From the NCBI GenBank assembly GCA_902728285.1, contig CACVBU010000615.1:445764-509763 (forward strand): a DNA stretch of 64,000 nt, in the 5' to 3' direction. Below, piece by piece: positions 21,605-33,352 of the stretch. The notes beneath the pieces are model-generated. The model searched no databases and had not been told where the DNA came from. It was given only the letters and a program-made list of their open reading frames with translations. This stretch comes from Clytia hemisphaerica. Lineage: Eukaryota > Cnidaria > Hydrozoa > Leptothecata > Clytiidae. Every line of letters starts with the position of its first letter. The stretch's first letter is position 1. The translations under genes were made by a program, and so were the position numbers.

Positions 21605-21954
21605 ACCGGGGGTACTAGGTTTGCGAGGTGACAGGTATGTCCGAGCCGAGAATCGAAAATCGACCCTTTGAGAGACAAAATTTTGGTGATTTTGGGACCC
21701 TTTGAGAGACTTTTCCTAAATTTTGGTCCATTTTTTCCAAATTATGGTTTGATTTTCACCAAATTTTGGTCAAAATTTTTGGAAATCGTGACCCTTTGAG
21801 AGAGAATTTTTTGATTTTCGTGATTTTGGGACCCTTTCAGAGACTAACTTTTGAATTTGTACCCCTTTGAGAGACTTTTGAGGAATGAGAAAAGATACCC
21901 TTATGACTCGCACATACCCGGCACCCATTTTGCCTAAGTACCCCCCCCCCCGGA
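21605..21954. mobile_element. poly-G-capped element, copy A
   Basis: It begins ACCGGGGGTACTAGG and ends CCTAAGTACCCCCCCC...GGA. The perfect 8-bp direct repeat GTCCACAG lies at 21597-21604 and 21955-21962. The interior repeats 'gaccctttgagagac' with variants. Subterminal 'aggtatgtccg' / 'cgcacatacc' are also inverted. No coding capacity. Confidence 0.9.
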
Positions 21955-22766
21955 GTCCACAGCATACACCCCTGTTTCCTCTCCTTCGATATCTGGTGAA
22001 ACTATTACCTATTTGAGAAAAGAAAATTTCTAACCAGCATACTAATTGATTTTTATTCTTGACCTACTTTTCCAGTAGAAATGGTGTCCCATAGGTTAAG
22101 TTATCCTGAATTGTTCCTGGGTTGGATGGAAAAACTAGGTTTAAAAGGAAAATGAAACGAGAAAAATTATGTATAAAAATGACAGCAGTTTTTCTTTTAA
22201 AAAATATCATAAATATGTACAGTCGCCATAAATCTAAAATTCATCAAAATAATTTAAACAAAGCCTATTTATTTTTGACATCTATTTTTCTTGGACATTC
22301 TTATTTATAGGGGACAGGTTTCTTTTAAAACAAGAAAGCTGATAAGATTGTGAAGATTTGAAATACAGCTCAAAAGTTAAATTTCACGAAGCAAAACCCA
22401 TCTTCCTTTTTTCAAAAAATTTTTAAAAAACGAAAAGCTCATTTTGAAATTTGAGATTGACTTTTTAAGACTTTTGTGGGAGTGGGTAGCTTAGAAGCTT
22501 AACAGAGAGAAACGAGACACTCTCAAAATAGAATTTGAAGAAACCCTTCCAGATTTTGACGTGTCATCATCCAAGGCAGATTTTTTCTTTAGATCCTGCT
22601 AACACTGAAACATGAAGACCATGTCGCACCCCTAATTTAACTTTCTCGGCTTAGTGTAAAAAAGTCTAGTTTTTTAAATAGAATTTATAATATCAAATTT
22701 TTCCGTAAAGGCGAAAAAAATACTAATCACATATAAACAACACAAATAAACGTAAAAAATGCATCA

Positions 22767-22772
22767 TTTATT
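22767..22772 (-). terminator. poly(A) signal of the LRR/EGF gene
   Basis: AATAAA on the - strand, about 80 bp after the stop codon, fits a short 3' UTR. Confidence 0.6.
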
Positions 22773-22852
22773 AAAATTTTAACGAGTTTATCCTCTACTT
22801 AGAATTTAGAACCAACTCTGCATTCCTTACGGTCACGAAAATATTACATAAA

Positions 22853-24217
22853 CTATACCGGTACCGAACCGGTCAATATCATATGTTTTAAGTCTGGTGG
22901 AAAATCTTCATTTTCTTCTACAAGTACTTTCGCAATTTGCGATTTCTGTTCGTTTGTACCATCACCAAGTCTTAATAAAATGGCACGATTTTTATCGTTT
23001 TCATAGCGTTTTTGTAGCTTATATTCCTCATATCTCTTCCACATGAAATAAACAACAAAACAAATGATAACAATAAATTCGAACGCACACATTGCGTATA
23101 GAATCTTCAGTTTTTTAGCATCATCCTCATTAGGGATGTGTTCTTTAACTATGATATATTCCGTGCGGTTGTTTTGTCTCTTAAGTGCAACCATGTTTGG
23201 ACTGAGTGGTTGTGGCGGAGGTTTGTTAACCTCGACAACTGGTTTTTCGGTACCGTAAGTGTATCCTTCACAAACATTCGTTTGACAGTATTTACCTTTG
23301 AACCTTTCTTGGCATTCGCATGTGAATGTTTCCTTGTTACCAACACATTTTCCTTCATTCTTGCATGGATCTAAATCACATAGGGAACAGTCATCAAGCT
23401 CTTCATGCGCATCCATAATATGGGCATCTACATGATACGGTGTAGCGCAATAAGCCCAGAATTTGTACTTAAGCTTGAAATTGACTTTATAGTTCATGGC
23501 GTTACGGCAAGAACAATCTAACGGGTTATCAAGCATGTTGATCTTTCTGGTGATGTCGAAGTCCTCGAATGCATTCTCTGGAATGACTCTGATCTTGTTG
23601 GATGCAAGACCAAGCATTTTCAACCGCATTCCTTTGAAAGCATGTGATTGGATGGTGACAATCTCATTCCTGGTCAACGCTAGATGTTTCAGTTTTGGTA
23701 AAGTGTTGAAAACGTTATTGCCAACTGTTAAGAGTTTATTATCTTGAAGGAGGATGGAATATATGGATCTCAATTCATCGAAAACACCTTCTTGTAAATG
23801 TGCGATTTTGTTGAACTGCATTTCCAAGTAAACCAAGTTGTTCAACCCAATAAAAGATCCCTCATCTATCTCGATGATTTCATTTTCATTTAATACTAGT
23901 TTCCGAAGATTACTAAATCCCCGAAAAACGTAGATTGGGATTTTCTTCAATTTGTTCTTGGAGATTTCCAATGTTTTCAAACGGCGTAAATGAAACATTG
24001 AACTTTCGCTAATGCTTTCTAAATTGTTTGATTTCAAAACTAATTCGGTGATACCATCTGGGATCTCCAGCGATGAAAGATCTGATTCGGTCATATCCAC
24101 GTTCTCACAAGTCATTGTAGTATCGGAACAATAACATTGTGTTGGACATGCGTACATTGTACCAAATAAATTGCATATAAAAAATAATGCGAAAAGCAAA
24201 ATGCTCCTCATCTTCAT
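22853..24217 (-). CDS. LRR and EGF domain single-pass membrane receptor
   Basis: The product is a probable cell-surface adhesion or signalling receptor of 454 residues, encoded without an intron. Residues 1-23 are a signal peptide. An LRRNT cysteine cap begins CPTQCYC, followed by about seven leucine-rich repeats (roughly 56-235), an LRRCT cap (235-280), one EGF-like domain (about 285-312, CKNEGKC...CECQERFKGKYC), a proline-rich stalk, a transmembrane helix (about 373-393) and a 61-residue basic-then-acidic tail. The tail ends VPV, which would suit a class II PDZ domain. I chose the ATG at 24217 because it starts directly on the hydrophobic signal; an upstream in-frame ATG at 24289 would bury it, and 24211 is also possible. 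The architecture recalls LRR/EGF proteins such as vasorin, but I cannot assign an orthologue. Confidence 0.93.
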   Translation of the reverse strand: MKMRSILLFALFFICNLFGTMYACPTQCYCSDTTMTCENVDMTESDLSSLEIPDGITELVLKSNNLESISESSMFHLRRLKTLEISKNKLKKIPIYVFRGFSNLRKLVLNENEIIEIDEGSFIGLNNLVYLEMQFNKIAHLQEGVFDELRSIYSILLQDNKLLTVGNNVFNTLPKLKHLALTRNEIVTIQSHAFKGMRLKMLGLASNKIRVIPENAFEDFDITRKINMLDNPLDCSCRNAMNYKVNFKLKYKFWAYCATPYHVDAHIMDAHEELDDCSLCDLDPCKNEGKCVGNKETFTCECQERFKGKYCQTNVCEGYTYGTEKPVVEVNKPPPQPLSPNMVALKRQNNRTEYIIVKEHIPNEDDAKKLKILYAMCAFEFIVIICFVVYFMWKRYEEYKLQKRYENDKNRAILLRLGDGTNEQKSQIAKVLVEENEDFPPDLKHMILTGSVPV

Positions 24218-24428
24218 TTCCCCTCTTCTCAGAGTTATAATTTCAGATAAACTGAAAATCAAAGTGCACTCAAATATGGGTCTTTGCACTGCTCAAAATT
24301 TCTGCAAAGTTGTATTCAATGATTTTTCCACTTTTCCAGACCAAGTTTGTTTATTTCCGACAAGTGTTTGCTTCCAATGGATTTACGTTATGCCGGGCTC
24401 TTTTTTCCTCTTCTTTCTTTTTTTCTAA

Positions 24429-25921
24429 TATCTGAACAACAAAGAATGAAGAATTGAAAATAAATAAGCTTTGAATATAAGAAACTTTTGTGGGAATTTG
24501 AATGAAAAAGAACCTAGAAGATTAATATGAATTTTATCATTTTCTTCGCTAAAAACTAATATTTCACATAGGAAGTCTTTGTCAAATATTAAGAGAAAAT
24601 CTTATTGGGGGTCCCTTTTATGTCGTATTTTCGTATAAACGACAATCAAAGAATAAAGGAAAACTCCAAGTTTGTAAGAGATATGAAAAACAATGAAAAA
24701 GAGCAGAAGACAATGAAACCTTTATCAGTTATCCCTCCTTCCAAAGAGAAAACCTATAAAGACTGCCTGTGATTGGCTGAGCTTATAGTTGTTATCATAA
24801 TGGACCAATCAGAAACGATATTGATGAAATATTTATAGAAAGAATCGCACTAGGTGACAAAAGATAATGGAGTAAGAAGACTCAGAAGACTCCGAACCAT
24901 GCTGAGACTTACTATTTGTCCTGTCTCCCAAATATATTTCTCGAGATCAAAGCGGTGGAGCGTTCAGAACTTACGAAATCCCTAAAATGTAAAATAACGC
25001 ACTCCATCTAGGATCATTCTGGTATGAATAAGAAAGTTTGTTTGATTATGATGTCGATTAGTTAGAATATCGAAGGAAAAATTCATGACGTATTTTTTCA
25101 AATAAGCATTTAATTGCCAGTACTTGTAAACAGAAGTTTCCTATCTTGGTCCGTTAGGTCCAATTTAAGACTTAACACTCAATTGTCAAAAGGAAGAGGT
25201 TATAACAGTTAGCCAAACATGAAGAAAATGCCACCAACTGACTTAAAGCAATTAAAACCCTCACAAACCCTTAACCGAGTGAAGAAGTTCCCAAGATATT
25301 TGTCAATACCATGAGATAAAAACCTAAAGTGAAATTCATTTTGAAAAATATATAATATCAAATGTTCTATGAACATAGCATTTACTCTAATTTCATTTTC
25401 AATCTCAGATTTTTTAACTTGAAAATTGAATTCTCAAAATATCTGCTCCGAAAACACGACCACCTAACAGCAGATGTAAATGGCAACTGACACCAGTCAC
25501 TGAACAAATCGAATCTCTAGTTGCTAATACTAGATCTTAATTGATACCTTCTATCAATTCATCCATACCTTTTTAATTGGTGTTCGAAAAGAATGATTTA
25601 ATTACTTCAATAGCGACCGGCAAATCAAGCAATTAATCAAATTGTTTCTCTTTCTTGAAAGATGAATGAAAACAATTTTTAGAGATTCCTGTCTACTTTG
25701 GCTACCGCTCATGTCTTTCATACGGCACGGTGTTTTTTCCGTTATTTTAATATAAGAAATTTTTTTTGTAAGAGCAAAATTAGTAAGTATTTAGCCTGCG
25801 TTCGGTTTTTGGCGACTTAGGTAGGAGTTTATGGAGTCGAAACGGCATTGAAGATTCAAAATCGATCATCCCTGGCTTGCTCAATAACGAGCAAAGAATT
25901 CTACAATTTATATTTTATATA
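24429..25921. other. intergenic; promoter-like patch near 24770-24835
   Basis: Two CCAAT-type words (GATTGGCTGAG, GACCAATCAG) precede ATATTTATAG on the + strand, a promoter-like arrangement. No convincing gene follows. Read from the - strand it could serve the LRR/EGF gene about 550 bp away. The rest is AT-rich with nothing recognised. Confidence 0.3.
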
Positions 25922-26145
25922 CACGTTTTTTTATATAATAACATAAGGCTTCGATGGCCAAAATGTTAAGAACAAGTTAAGAACATTTTAATGCTTTGCA
26001 GACTCTAAAATGGCCAAGTTCTAAAGAAAATGTTTACAAAATGGTGAAAATAAGAACATGTTGAGAACATTTTTAGGCTCAAAACTTAAAAAGTTAAGAG
26101 CATCCTAAGGCTTCAAATTTTTTGGATATTCTTATAAAAAACGTG
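25922..26145. mobile_element. CACG MITE, complete copy
   Basis: Inverted CACGTTTTTTTATA and 'ttataaaaaacgtg' ends with TA on both sides. The interior is in the opposite orientation to the 7568 copy ('aaggcttcgatggcc' is on the left). Confidence 0.82.
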
Positions 26146-26429
26146 TACTGTACATCGCTGATGAAAGAACGAAATTTTCCATGAAAGGTAAAAGGAAATT
26201 ATTCGTAATATGTTTTTCATGCTGGTGTGCATTGTTTCTGTTCTTCCTTCTATCATTTCTTGTGTTCTTCTGGTGTGCGTTGTTGAAAAAAATATTTCAA
26301 ATATCTTCACGTTTGTCTAGAATCCGCAACTGAAAATTAAGTTCAATAATTTGCTATATAACTCCGCCCGAAATATTGCAGCGTTACTTGTATTGCATAA
26401 AATCACCCCTGTCTCAATAAGGTGGTATA

Positions 26430-26645
26430 TACGTTTTTTATAAGAACATTAAAATTTTTAAAGCCTTCGGATGTTCTTAACATGATCTTATTTTCACCAT
26501 TTTGTGGGTGCTTTTGTCCATTTTCTTAAGAAATTGGGTGTTTGAAAGTCTGCAAATCTTGAAAATGTTCTTAACTTGTTCTTGATATTTTCGCAACCAA
26601 AGCTTTATGTTCTTATATAGTTTTTTCTTGTATGTAAAAAACGTG
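26430..26645. mobile_element. CACG MITE, complete copy
   Basis: The left end is mutated (TACGTTTTTTATAAGAACAT) and the right end GTAAAAAACGTG is intact. TA lies on both sides. Confidence 0.78.
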
Positions 26646-26826
26646 TATTGCTTTGGAATGTTCCAACAGGATGATAAGCAGATAATGCATGGCCTTCATG
26701 AAAATATTGCGATTTATTAGCCCGATGTGAGTGATATTCAACGAAGCAAAGCGGAGTCGTAAGCGAGTTCTTTTCCCCAGGATACAGCACCAAGTAGAAA
26801 ACGTCAATTTATAGAAGCACTTTGTA

Positions 26827-27010
26827 CAACCCCTTATCACAGACCCACTGTAAACCCTTCCCACTGGAAAAATTGGCCAAAATATCGTCCCCGGTGGAAA
26901 ATTTTCCTTCAATTTTTGTCCCCACTGAAAAATCAAATAAACCAGTCCTCACTGCAAAATATTATGCTACTGTATTTTTCCAATCCCCACTGAATTTTCC
27001 TACCATGTCT
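26827..27010. mobile_element. truncated CACCCCTGT-family element
   Basis: 'caaccccttatcacagaccc' is followed by 'cccactggaaaa', 'ccccggtggaaa' and 'ccccactgaaaaatc' boxes. The right end is lost. Confidence 0.6.
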
Positions 27011-27301
27011 GAAAGAAGGAGAAGGGGGTGTTTTTGTAGAAACAAGATAAAGACTAAGGTAGTATGATAAATATAAACAAAAAAAGTAATACAACAAACT
27101 GAACAGCTGATATAATTGAATTAAGTTCCTCTAATCCGACAAACAACTTAGGTGACGTCAACTTGCAATAACCGTACGGGTTCCTGTACATTTGTAGCGG
27201 TTACTCTGTTACGCAGTGAATCTCAAGAAGTAAGCTATCGAAAGTGCTGAGACTAACTTTTCCAGCATCTGGAAGAACTTTGTTTCTAAAGCCGACGCAA
27301 C

Positions 27302-27430
27302 GTAATGGACAAAAATGCTCGAAAAATAGTGAAAGTAAGAACATGTTAAGAACATTTTAGGCTTAAAACTCAAAAATTTCAGAACATCCGAAGGCTTCAA
27401 CAGATTTAGATGTTCTAATAAAAAAACGTG
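27302..27430. mobile_element. CACG MITE, left-truncated
   Basis: It retains 'taagaacatgttaagaacat', 'gaaggcttcaa' and the right end 'aaaaaaacgtg'. Confidence 0.65.
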
Positions 27431-27825
27431 TTTAACCCTAGAAAATACTCAAAGGATCCCAAGACAGCTTTGTTCTGTTTGTTTGTATCGAGCTAGAAAT
27501 ACAATGTCTGTATGTTTCTGTTTTAAAAGTTGGGAAAACATAACGACTTCAAAATGACAAAATCTTAATTGTAAAATGGCGACCTGTCAACTGTCTTCTG
27601 TCAGACCGTATCGGAAGACACTTATTATGGTGACTCCTTTTATAAGAAAAAATAAACAAAAAATAGAATAATACCGGTCGTAAAAAGATGCGAGTGTCTG
27701 GCCCGATGTCTATTCAACTTTTTCTATCACGGTCATTAATCATTGGGCATCAGCAACCAAAACCAAAAGTCACATTCTTAAATATCTGCTACCTTGTAGA
27801 CCAATAAACATTACTTTGCTTGATA

Positions 27826-28076
27826 CACTTTTTTTTAATAAGACCATTCTAAACTTTTGAAGCCTTGGGTTGTTCTTAACTTTTTGAGTTTTAAGCCTAA
27901 AAATGTTCTTAACATGTTCTTATTTTCGCTATTTTATGAGTAATTTTGTCCATTTTCCTAAGAAATCGGGTGTTTTAGAGTCCCCAAAGCCTTTAAATAT
28001 TCTTAACTTATTCTTAGCATTTTGGCCATCGAAGCCTTATGTTCTTATATAGTTTGTTCTTATTAAAAAAAACGTG
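27826..28076. mobile_element. CACG MITE, complete copy
   Basis: TA|CACTTTTTTTTAATAAGACC and 'ttattaaaaaaaacgtg|TA' are inverted. The family interior is complete. Confidence 0.82.
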
Positions 28077-29720
28077 TACTTTGCTTAATAATAAAAAATC
28101 TCATCAATCAACTGTAAGCAGAATCCGATTTTCTTCCACATTCTCATTTTTGTCGTCAATGTATTTTTAAACGTTTTGCTCATTAATGAAAAATCGTATG
28201 TGTAATTAAGTAGTACTGATTAGGCTATAAATCCTAAATAATTGCCCCATATTGAAACGTTTAGACAATTTGCCCAAACTTGCCCCAATTACGTTTGACT
28301 CGATGAAACCAAACTTTCCAGTGCTAAACCCTTTCCGATTGAGCTAGGTAAGCAAGATTATTGGACATTGTGTGGTAACCAAAAGAAATAGCTTCTAAAT
28401 AGGGCAGCTGGTAGCCCAATTTAACTCATTAGCAAAAAAGTAATTTGAGTAATTTCGTGAAAATGCAAGGCTCTTTTGTTGCAAAACAATTAGGCTAAAC
28501 AAAGATGGTTCGAAAAAGCAAAGCGCAAGAAAAAGTTTAACTTTACTACCCGCTGGAAGAGTAACCTAGCTATTGTTTCCCATTCATTGGGTCCATCAAA
28601 AAATATACCGACATGCTTTGATCTCATTGCGGAAAAATTTAAAATCATAATTCTGAGCCACCTTCCTAGGATTTTGTCAATCAATGAAATGATGAAATTC
28701 AAAATCCTGTTATAAAGGACAACATTGCCTTGCATTTGCATTTGGAACTCAGGCATCTTCATCCTATCTCAATCCTTCTTAGGTCAGCGAGACAGACGTG
28801 AACTTGTAACACCAATTGACACCAATTTGTCGAGAATTCCTTCACTGTTACTCTAAAAACCTGAAAAACCAAAAGACGTAAATACATGCAATACCTCAGA
28901 AAATTTAACATGTTTCTTTGCAAGTAAGCAACAGCAAATGATCAACTAATGAAGCCAATGAAGAAAAATAAGGCGATTTATAATCCCCGATCAAAACAAG
29001 TTTTAAAGAAGGGAGTAGGCATGGACACCTTTTTAAACATAATATGCGTTGGAATCCCGCTGTGATCTCACAAATCGCATTGGATTAGTATGGAAACAAA
29101 AGTACTGAATGTGGTGATTAGTTTACACAAAGCGTCAAGTGTGTGGTAAATGAATTGCAGATTAAGAAGAGGAGGAGAATGAGAAGTTTTGGATGAAAAA
29201 TATTAATCTTCTTGTTATAGGCAGAATTATAGAATGATTAAGTAAGGGGCGGGAGATCTATTGCATTCTGAAAAAGAAACATTCCTGCCCTATTTTTACT
29301 CATTCAAAGTGCTACCATGTTTTTATGAAACGGTGACGAGTTTTTACGCAAAGTCGTCTACACGAGCTACGACGCAGTCGCTCGTGTTACCGTTTGAGTG
29401 AGGAACAAGTCCATTATGTTATTTACAAAAAATACCGTCTGTCCTTAAGTAAACACTACATTTAAATACACAAGAGTGGGCAGGGTCAAACGAAATAGAA
29501 ATTGAACAAGAAGGCGGGATCTCATTTAGAAAAATGATATTCATTAAATGGGAGTCTGTCTCCAGAACATTGATATAGATTCTACGCAGAGTTCAAAAAA
29601 GTTGTTCAAAAAAGCAAAAACGCTATACGCGTGTATGTAACCAAAGGATGAAACAGTATCACCTCGTCTGTAATATTTACAGTAATGGAATAGAGAAATG
29701 ACTTAATGAAACCGAATATA
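28077..29720. other. intergenic, no recognised gene
   Basis: A 90-codon frame on - (28490-28762) has no recognisable motif. An imperfect hairpin ('ctcattcaaagtgctac' / 'gttaccgtttgagtgag') lies at about 29298-29401. Nothing else was recognised. Confidence 0.35.
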
Positions 29721-29729
29721 ATATAGGTC

Positions 29730-30033
29730 CCCGGCGGGGATGCTCCGATGAGGTTCGAAAAGTATGACTCTACATGGGACTCGTTTTTTCAAAAATTTTG
29801 CCGAAATTTAGGAAAAAAGTGGCCCTGAATGGGACTGAAATTCCAAGATTTTCTCAAATTTTCTACTTTTATTTCCCAAAGATTTTCCAAAAAAGGCACC
29901 CTACAAGGGACTGATTTTTTTATTTTAGTGTTTTTGCGACCCTACCTGGGACTCAGGAGGTTAAAAAAGGTACCCTGACCAGCGGCGCATCCCCGTAACC
30001 CATTTTGCCGCCCTAGTACCACCCCCCCCCGGG
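29730..30033. mobile_element. poly-G-capped element, copy F
   Basis: The left cap CCCCGGCGGGG is worn and the right cap is CTAGTACCACCCCCCCCCGGG. The target repeats are TATAGGTC (29722-29729) and TATATGTC (30034-30041), 7 of 8 matching. The internal word is 'gaccctacctgggactc' and variants, about four times. Confidence 0.82.
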
Positions 30034-30041
30034 TATATGTC

Positions 30042-30599
30042 TTTTTAACACCGGACCTTAATCCGTCGCTCCCCAATTTCGACCTTAGGCCAATAAGGGC
30101 TGGAAATATCACCAAAACTTCCCTAACAGGCTTCAAAAAAGTAAAAGAAATCTCAGTGAAAAATTAAAATTCGGGCGCAGGTCAAATAAGGGCCGGTGTT
30201 AAAAGAGCCGTATGGTACTTGTGAAGAAAAATAAGGAACCATGCCTGCCCACTTCTTTACCTTTATCATCTTTCCTAGTGTCTATCTCCGATCAATTTTT
30301 CCAACATTTCTGCCTGATGGAGGAATGGAAATCTAGACAAAACAAAATCGAAATCATAAATCAACACGTGTTTATTTGATATTCTGTTAAAATTTGAAAA
30401 TGAAACATGCATTAATTTGTAACATCAGACAACAAGGTATTGCATTTCATTCCCTCCTCATCTCTCTCATTTACAACAATTTTTTACTCAAATAAAAGTA
30501 GTTGTGAACGGCACCAACATCAATCAACAGATTCTCAAAGTCATAAGTCATCACACTTTCTCTCGCTGCAACGAATAGAGACTTTCAAAGATGTTATTA
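30042..30599. other. intergenic, no recognised gene
   Basis: Only a weak inverted pair around 'gaccttaatccgtcgc' / 'aataagggccggtgtt' (30050-30205) was seen. It may be a small element. Confidence 0.3.
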
Positions 30600-30818
30600 T
30601 ACGTTTTTGTTAGAACAAACTTTATAAGAACTTTGAGGGCTTTGAGGGCCGAAATATTAAAGAACAAGTTAAATATTTAAAGCTATTGCGGACTGGTCAA
30701 ACACCCGATTTCTCAGGAAAATAATTAAAATATAAGAACACTTTAAGAACATTTTTAGGCTTAAAGCCTAAAACTCAAATGGTTAAGAACATTCGAAGGC
30801 TTCAAAGATTTAAACGTG
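30600..30818. mobile_element. CACG MITE copy
   Basis: The left end TACGTTTTTGTTAGAAC is followed by 'tttataagaac', and the right end is 'taaacgtg|TA'. The interior has 'gttaagaacattcgaaggcttc'. Confidence 0.72.
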
Positions 30819-32530
30819 TATCGCGGGCTCATACAAAGAAGGGATGTTGACCTAAATACATAAACAATCTATTACTATGTATGAAGTAAATCTTAAAAAC
30901 ACGAAATTCTTTCTCTTTTGACATTACAGAATATTGATCTGCTATAAGATCTAAAAACGCATTCAAAAATCCCTCTTATACGCTTTCGGGAAGTTTTAAC
31001 AAAGTTTTGTAACAAAGAACTTTCTCTGGTTCGTTTTTTTTTGCCGACTTTTGCCTCTTAAAATATTCAAAATTCTGGGCAAAATCATTCTTCGTGACCC
31101 CGTACTGACCCTTCACACTGGTGAAAATCTAGATTGATAGAAGAATCGCTCGATCAAAATACATAATTAGATTTTGCCGGCAAGAAGAAAGAAAACCTCA
31201 AAAATGTGACAAGTATTTTAAATCTTAATTCAAAAAATCTTAAGAGAAAAAAATTCAATTTCTAAGCTTTCAGATTTTAAACCTTCAAATGAAAACTCTG
31301 AATCATACCTAAATCACTACTGTATAAACACGCGACTAATTAACCCTACTTTTAGAACACTTCACTGCCATTAATTCTACCCATAAAACCCATATTCAAG
31401 AGCGTATTTTCTTGTTACTCTTACTTAAAAAATCTTTCACTGTTAATATTTTTGATGTCTTTGATGCTCGAAAAAAATATTTGGTTTATTTCTTTTCACT
31501 GGGTAGACACGTGTCGTCTGAACCTCTCACACACCGGCAAACTTAATCATCTTTGTTTGTTTCCTGTGTTTACCTGGATTTAAGCGTCATCAAATTGATA
31601 CGTTTGTGTATTTTGCAGACCTGCGAATTTGCTTTACGCAGGCCATGTGGTTTCCCTATTTGAAATGCAAATAAAGAAACTTTGGATAACAAAGCAGGCG
31701 CCGCTACTTATCGCCACAATGTTATGATTGATCCATTTATATTACCGAATTTCTCAACCTTGGAGGAAAGCTTGAAATTTAAAAGGAACGCACATTCCCA
31801 CCTAAAAACTCTCGTCTTTTTGAATCATTAAAAACTTTGACGACTTTACCTTTAATTTCCGATGAAGCTTTTCTAACATGAATCTTTTCGTTAGACTTGG
31901 AAAATTGAAAGAAAACAGAGCACGTAATAAAATTGATATGTCGAGAATGTGTTTTGTCTGAAAAGGTCAATCTTGTCACCTCTTTACCCTAAATATAATT
32001 TGTCATTTTTACGATAAATTTATGATCAAGATTCTAATTAAAAACAAAAATATTTAAAGAGAATAGACAGAGACAACATCGGTCTGTGAAAGCAATTTCC
32101 ATTTGTCATTTAATTTTAGCTCTGGATTTGTTTTGTTAGTAACATATCGATCAATGACCAATGACATATCAAAAGAGTTATCCCCTAGATCTTTGCTATG
32201 ATCAATAAAAACTGTGAAATTCATTAAAAGTTTTTACCGATGAGTTTCTTTTTTCGATTGATTGTTTCAATTTGTCTCTATTTGTCATTATTATAATTCA
32301 AAAATCAGTTAGAGAAAAATAATCAATTTCCTATAAATTAGAAATAATAACAAACTTTTCCTTTTTACTTGATAGCTCTGTTTAATTATAATTTCCAGCG
32401 CAGACAATAGTCCGGGAAACTGACAGCAAAACAAATACTAATTACTCATCAATCACTTAAAAACACATTAATTGAGCATTCGCGAAAACCAAAAAGAAAT
32501 TATAATATCTGTTCCCCTGTCTCCTGCCTT
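30819..32530. other. intergenic, no recognised feature
   Basis: AT-rich sequence, without a recognisable gene, splice-linked frame or repeat family. Confidence 0.4.
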
Positions 32531-32538
32531 TCTCGACG

Positions 32539-32893
32539 CCGGGGGGGGGGGGGTACTTAGGCAAAAATAGGTGCTGGGTATGTGCGGACGGTAAGGGTCG
32601 GGTTTTTCACCTTTCAAAGTCTCTCTAAGGGTTACAAAAATCAGGAAATTTCAAAGTAGTCTCTCTAAGGGTGGGGAAAATCACGATTTTTTGAAAAAAA
32701 TTTTGATTTTGAGAGAAAAAATTACAAAAAAGTCTCACTAAGGGTAGGAAATTTTTGAAAATCAGAGAAAAATTTTCGAAAAAGTCTCTCTAAGGGTCAC
32801 TTTTTCACTAAAATTTGGTCTCTCTAAGGGTCGGTTTTCGGAGGTCCCGTCCGCACATACCCCTCATTCACCAACCCTAGTACCCCCCCCGGG
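32539..32893. mobile_element. poly-G-capped element, copy B
   Basis: CCGGGGGG...GTACTTAGG opens it and CCTAGTACCCCCCCCGGG closes it. The perfect 8-bp repeat TCTCGACG lies at 32531-32538 and 32894-32901. 'gggtatgtgcggacgg' / 'ccgtccgcacatacccc' are inverted. The internal word 'gtctctctaagggtc' occurs about six times. Confidence 0.93.
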
Positions 32894-33085
32894 TCTCGAC
32901 GCTACTGATGTTTTATTGTTTATTTTGAAAAGCTATTAGCAAAATTAATTGTGCTGTAATTGTTTGAATTGATAGCCGAACTTTTTGTGGTACCGCTTGG
33001 CCACACCGCGTCTCCATCAAAAAACCCAAGATTTAAAATGAATCAGAAGATGTCACAAAGCCCCCTTCACAACAACACTTACATA

Positions 33086-33352
33086 CACGTTTTTTTTTTA
33101 TAAGAATGGTGTTTTTTCATTTCATCATGGATATTCTTAACTTTTTGGCGAAAATCATCCAAAAATATTCTTACGGTATTCTTACGTTAAGATCGAAATT
33201 GGCAATCTACAGGTTAAAATGCATTAAAAATGGCATTCTTAGGTTCAGTTGATAAATTCCATGATGGTGATATTCTTACCATATTCTTAATTTTTTGGCC
33301 ATTTTCATCATGGACATTCTTATAAAGTGTATTCTTATAAAAAAAAAGCGTG
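33086..33352. mobile_element. CACG MITE, 'gaatggtg' subfamily
   Basis: The ends CACGTTTTTTTTTTATAAG and 'ttataaaaaaaaagcgtg' are inverted. Its interior ('catcatggatattctta', 'ttcatcatggacattctta') differs from the main subfamily but matches 43748-43988 in reverse. Confidence 0.82.

Noticed and set aside
24770-24835. Promoter of an undescribed + strand gene
   Set aside because: CCAAT- and TATA-like words are present, but the first ATGs downstream open only very short frames.
28490-28762. Possible reverse-transcriptase fragment on -
   Set aside because: No catalytic motif or flanking retroelement structure can be seen.
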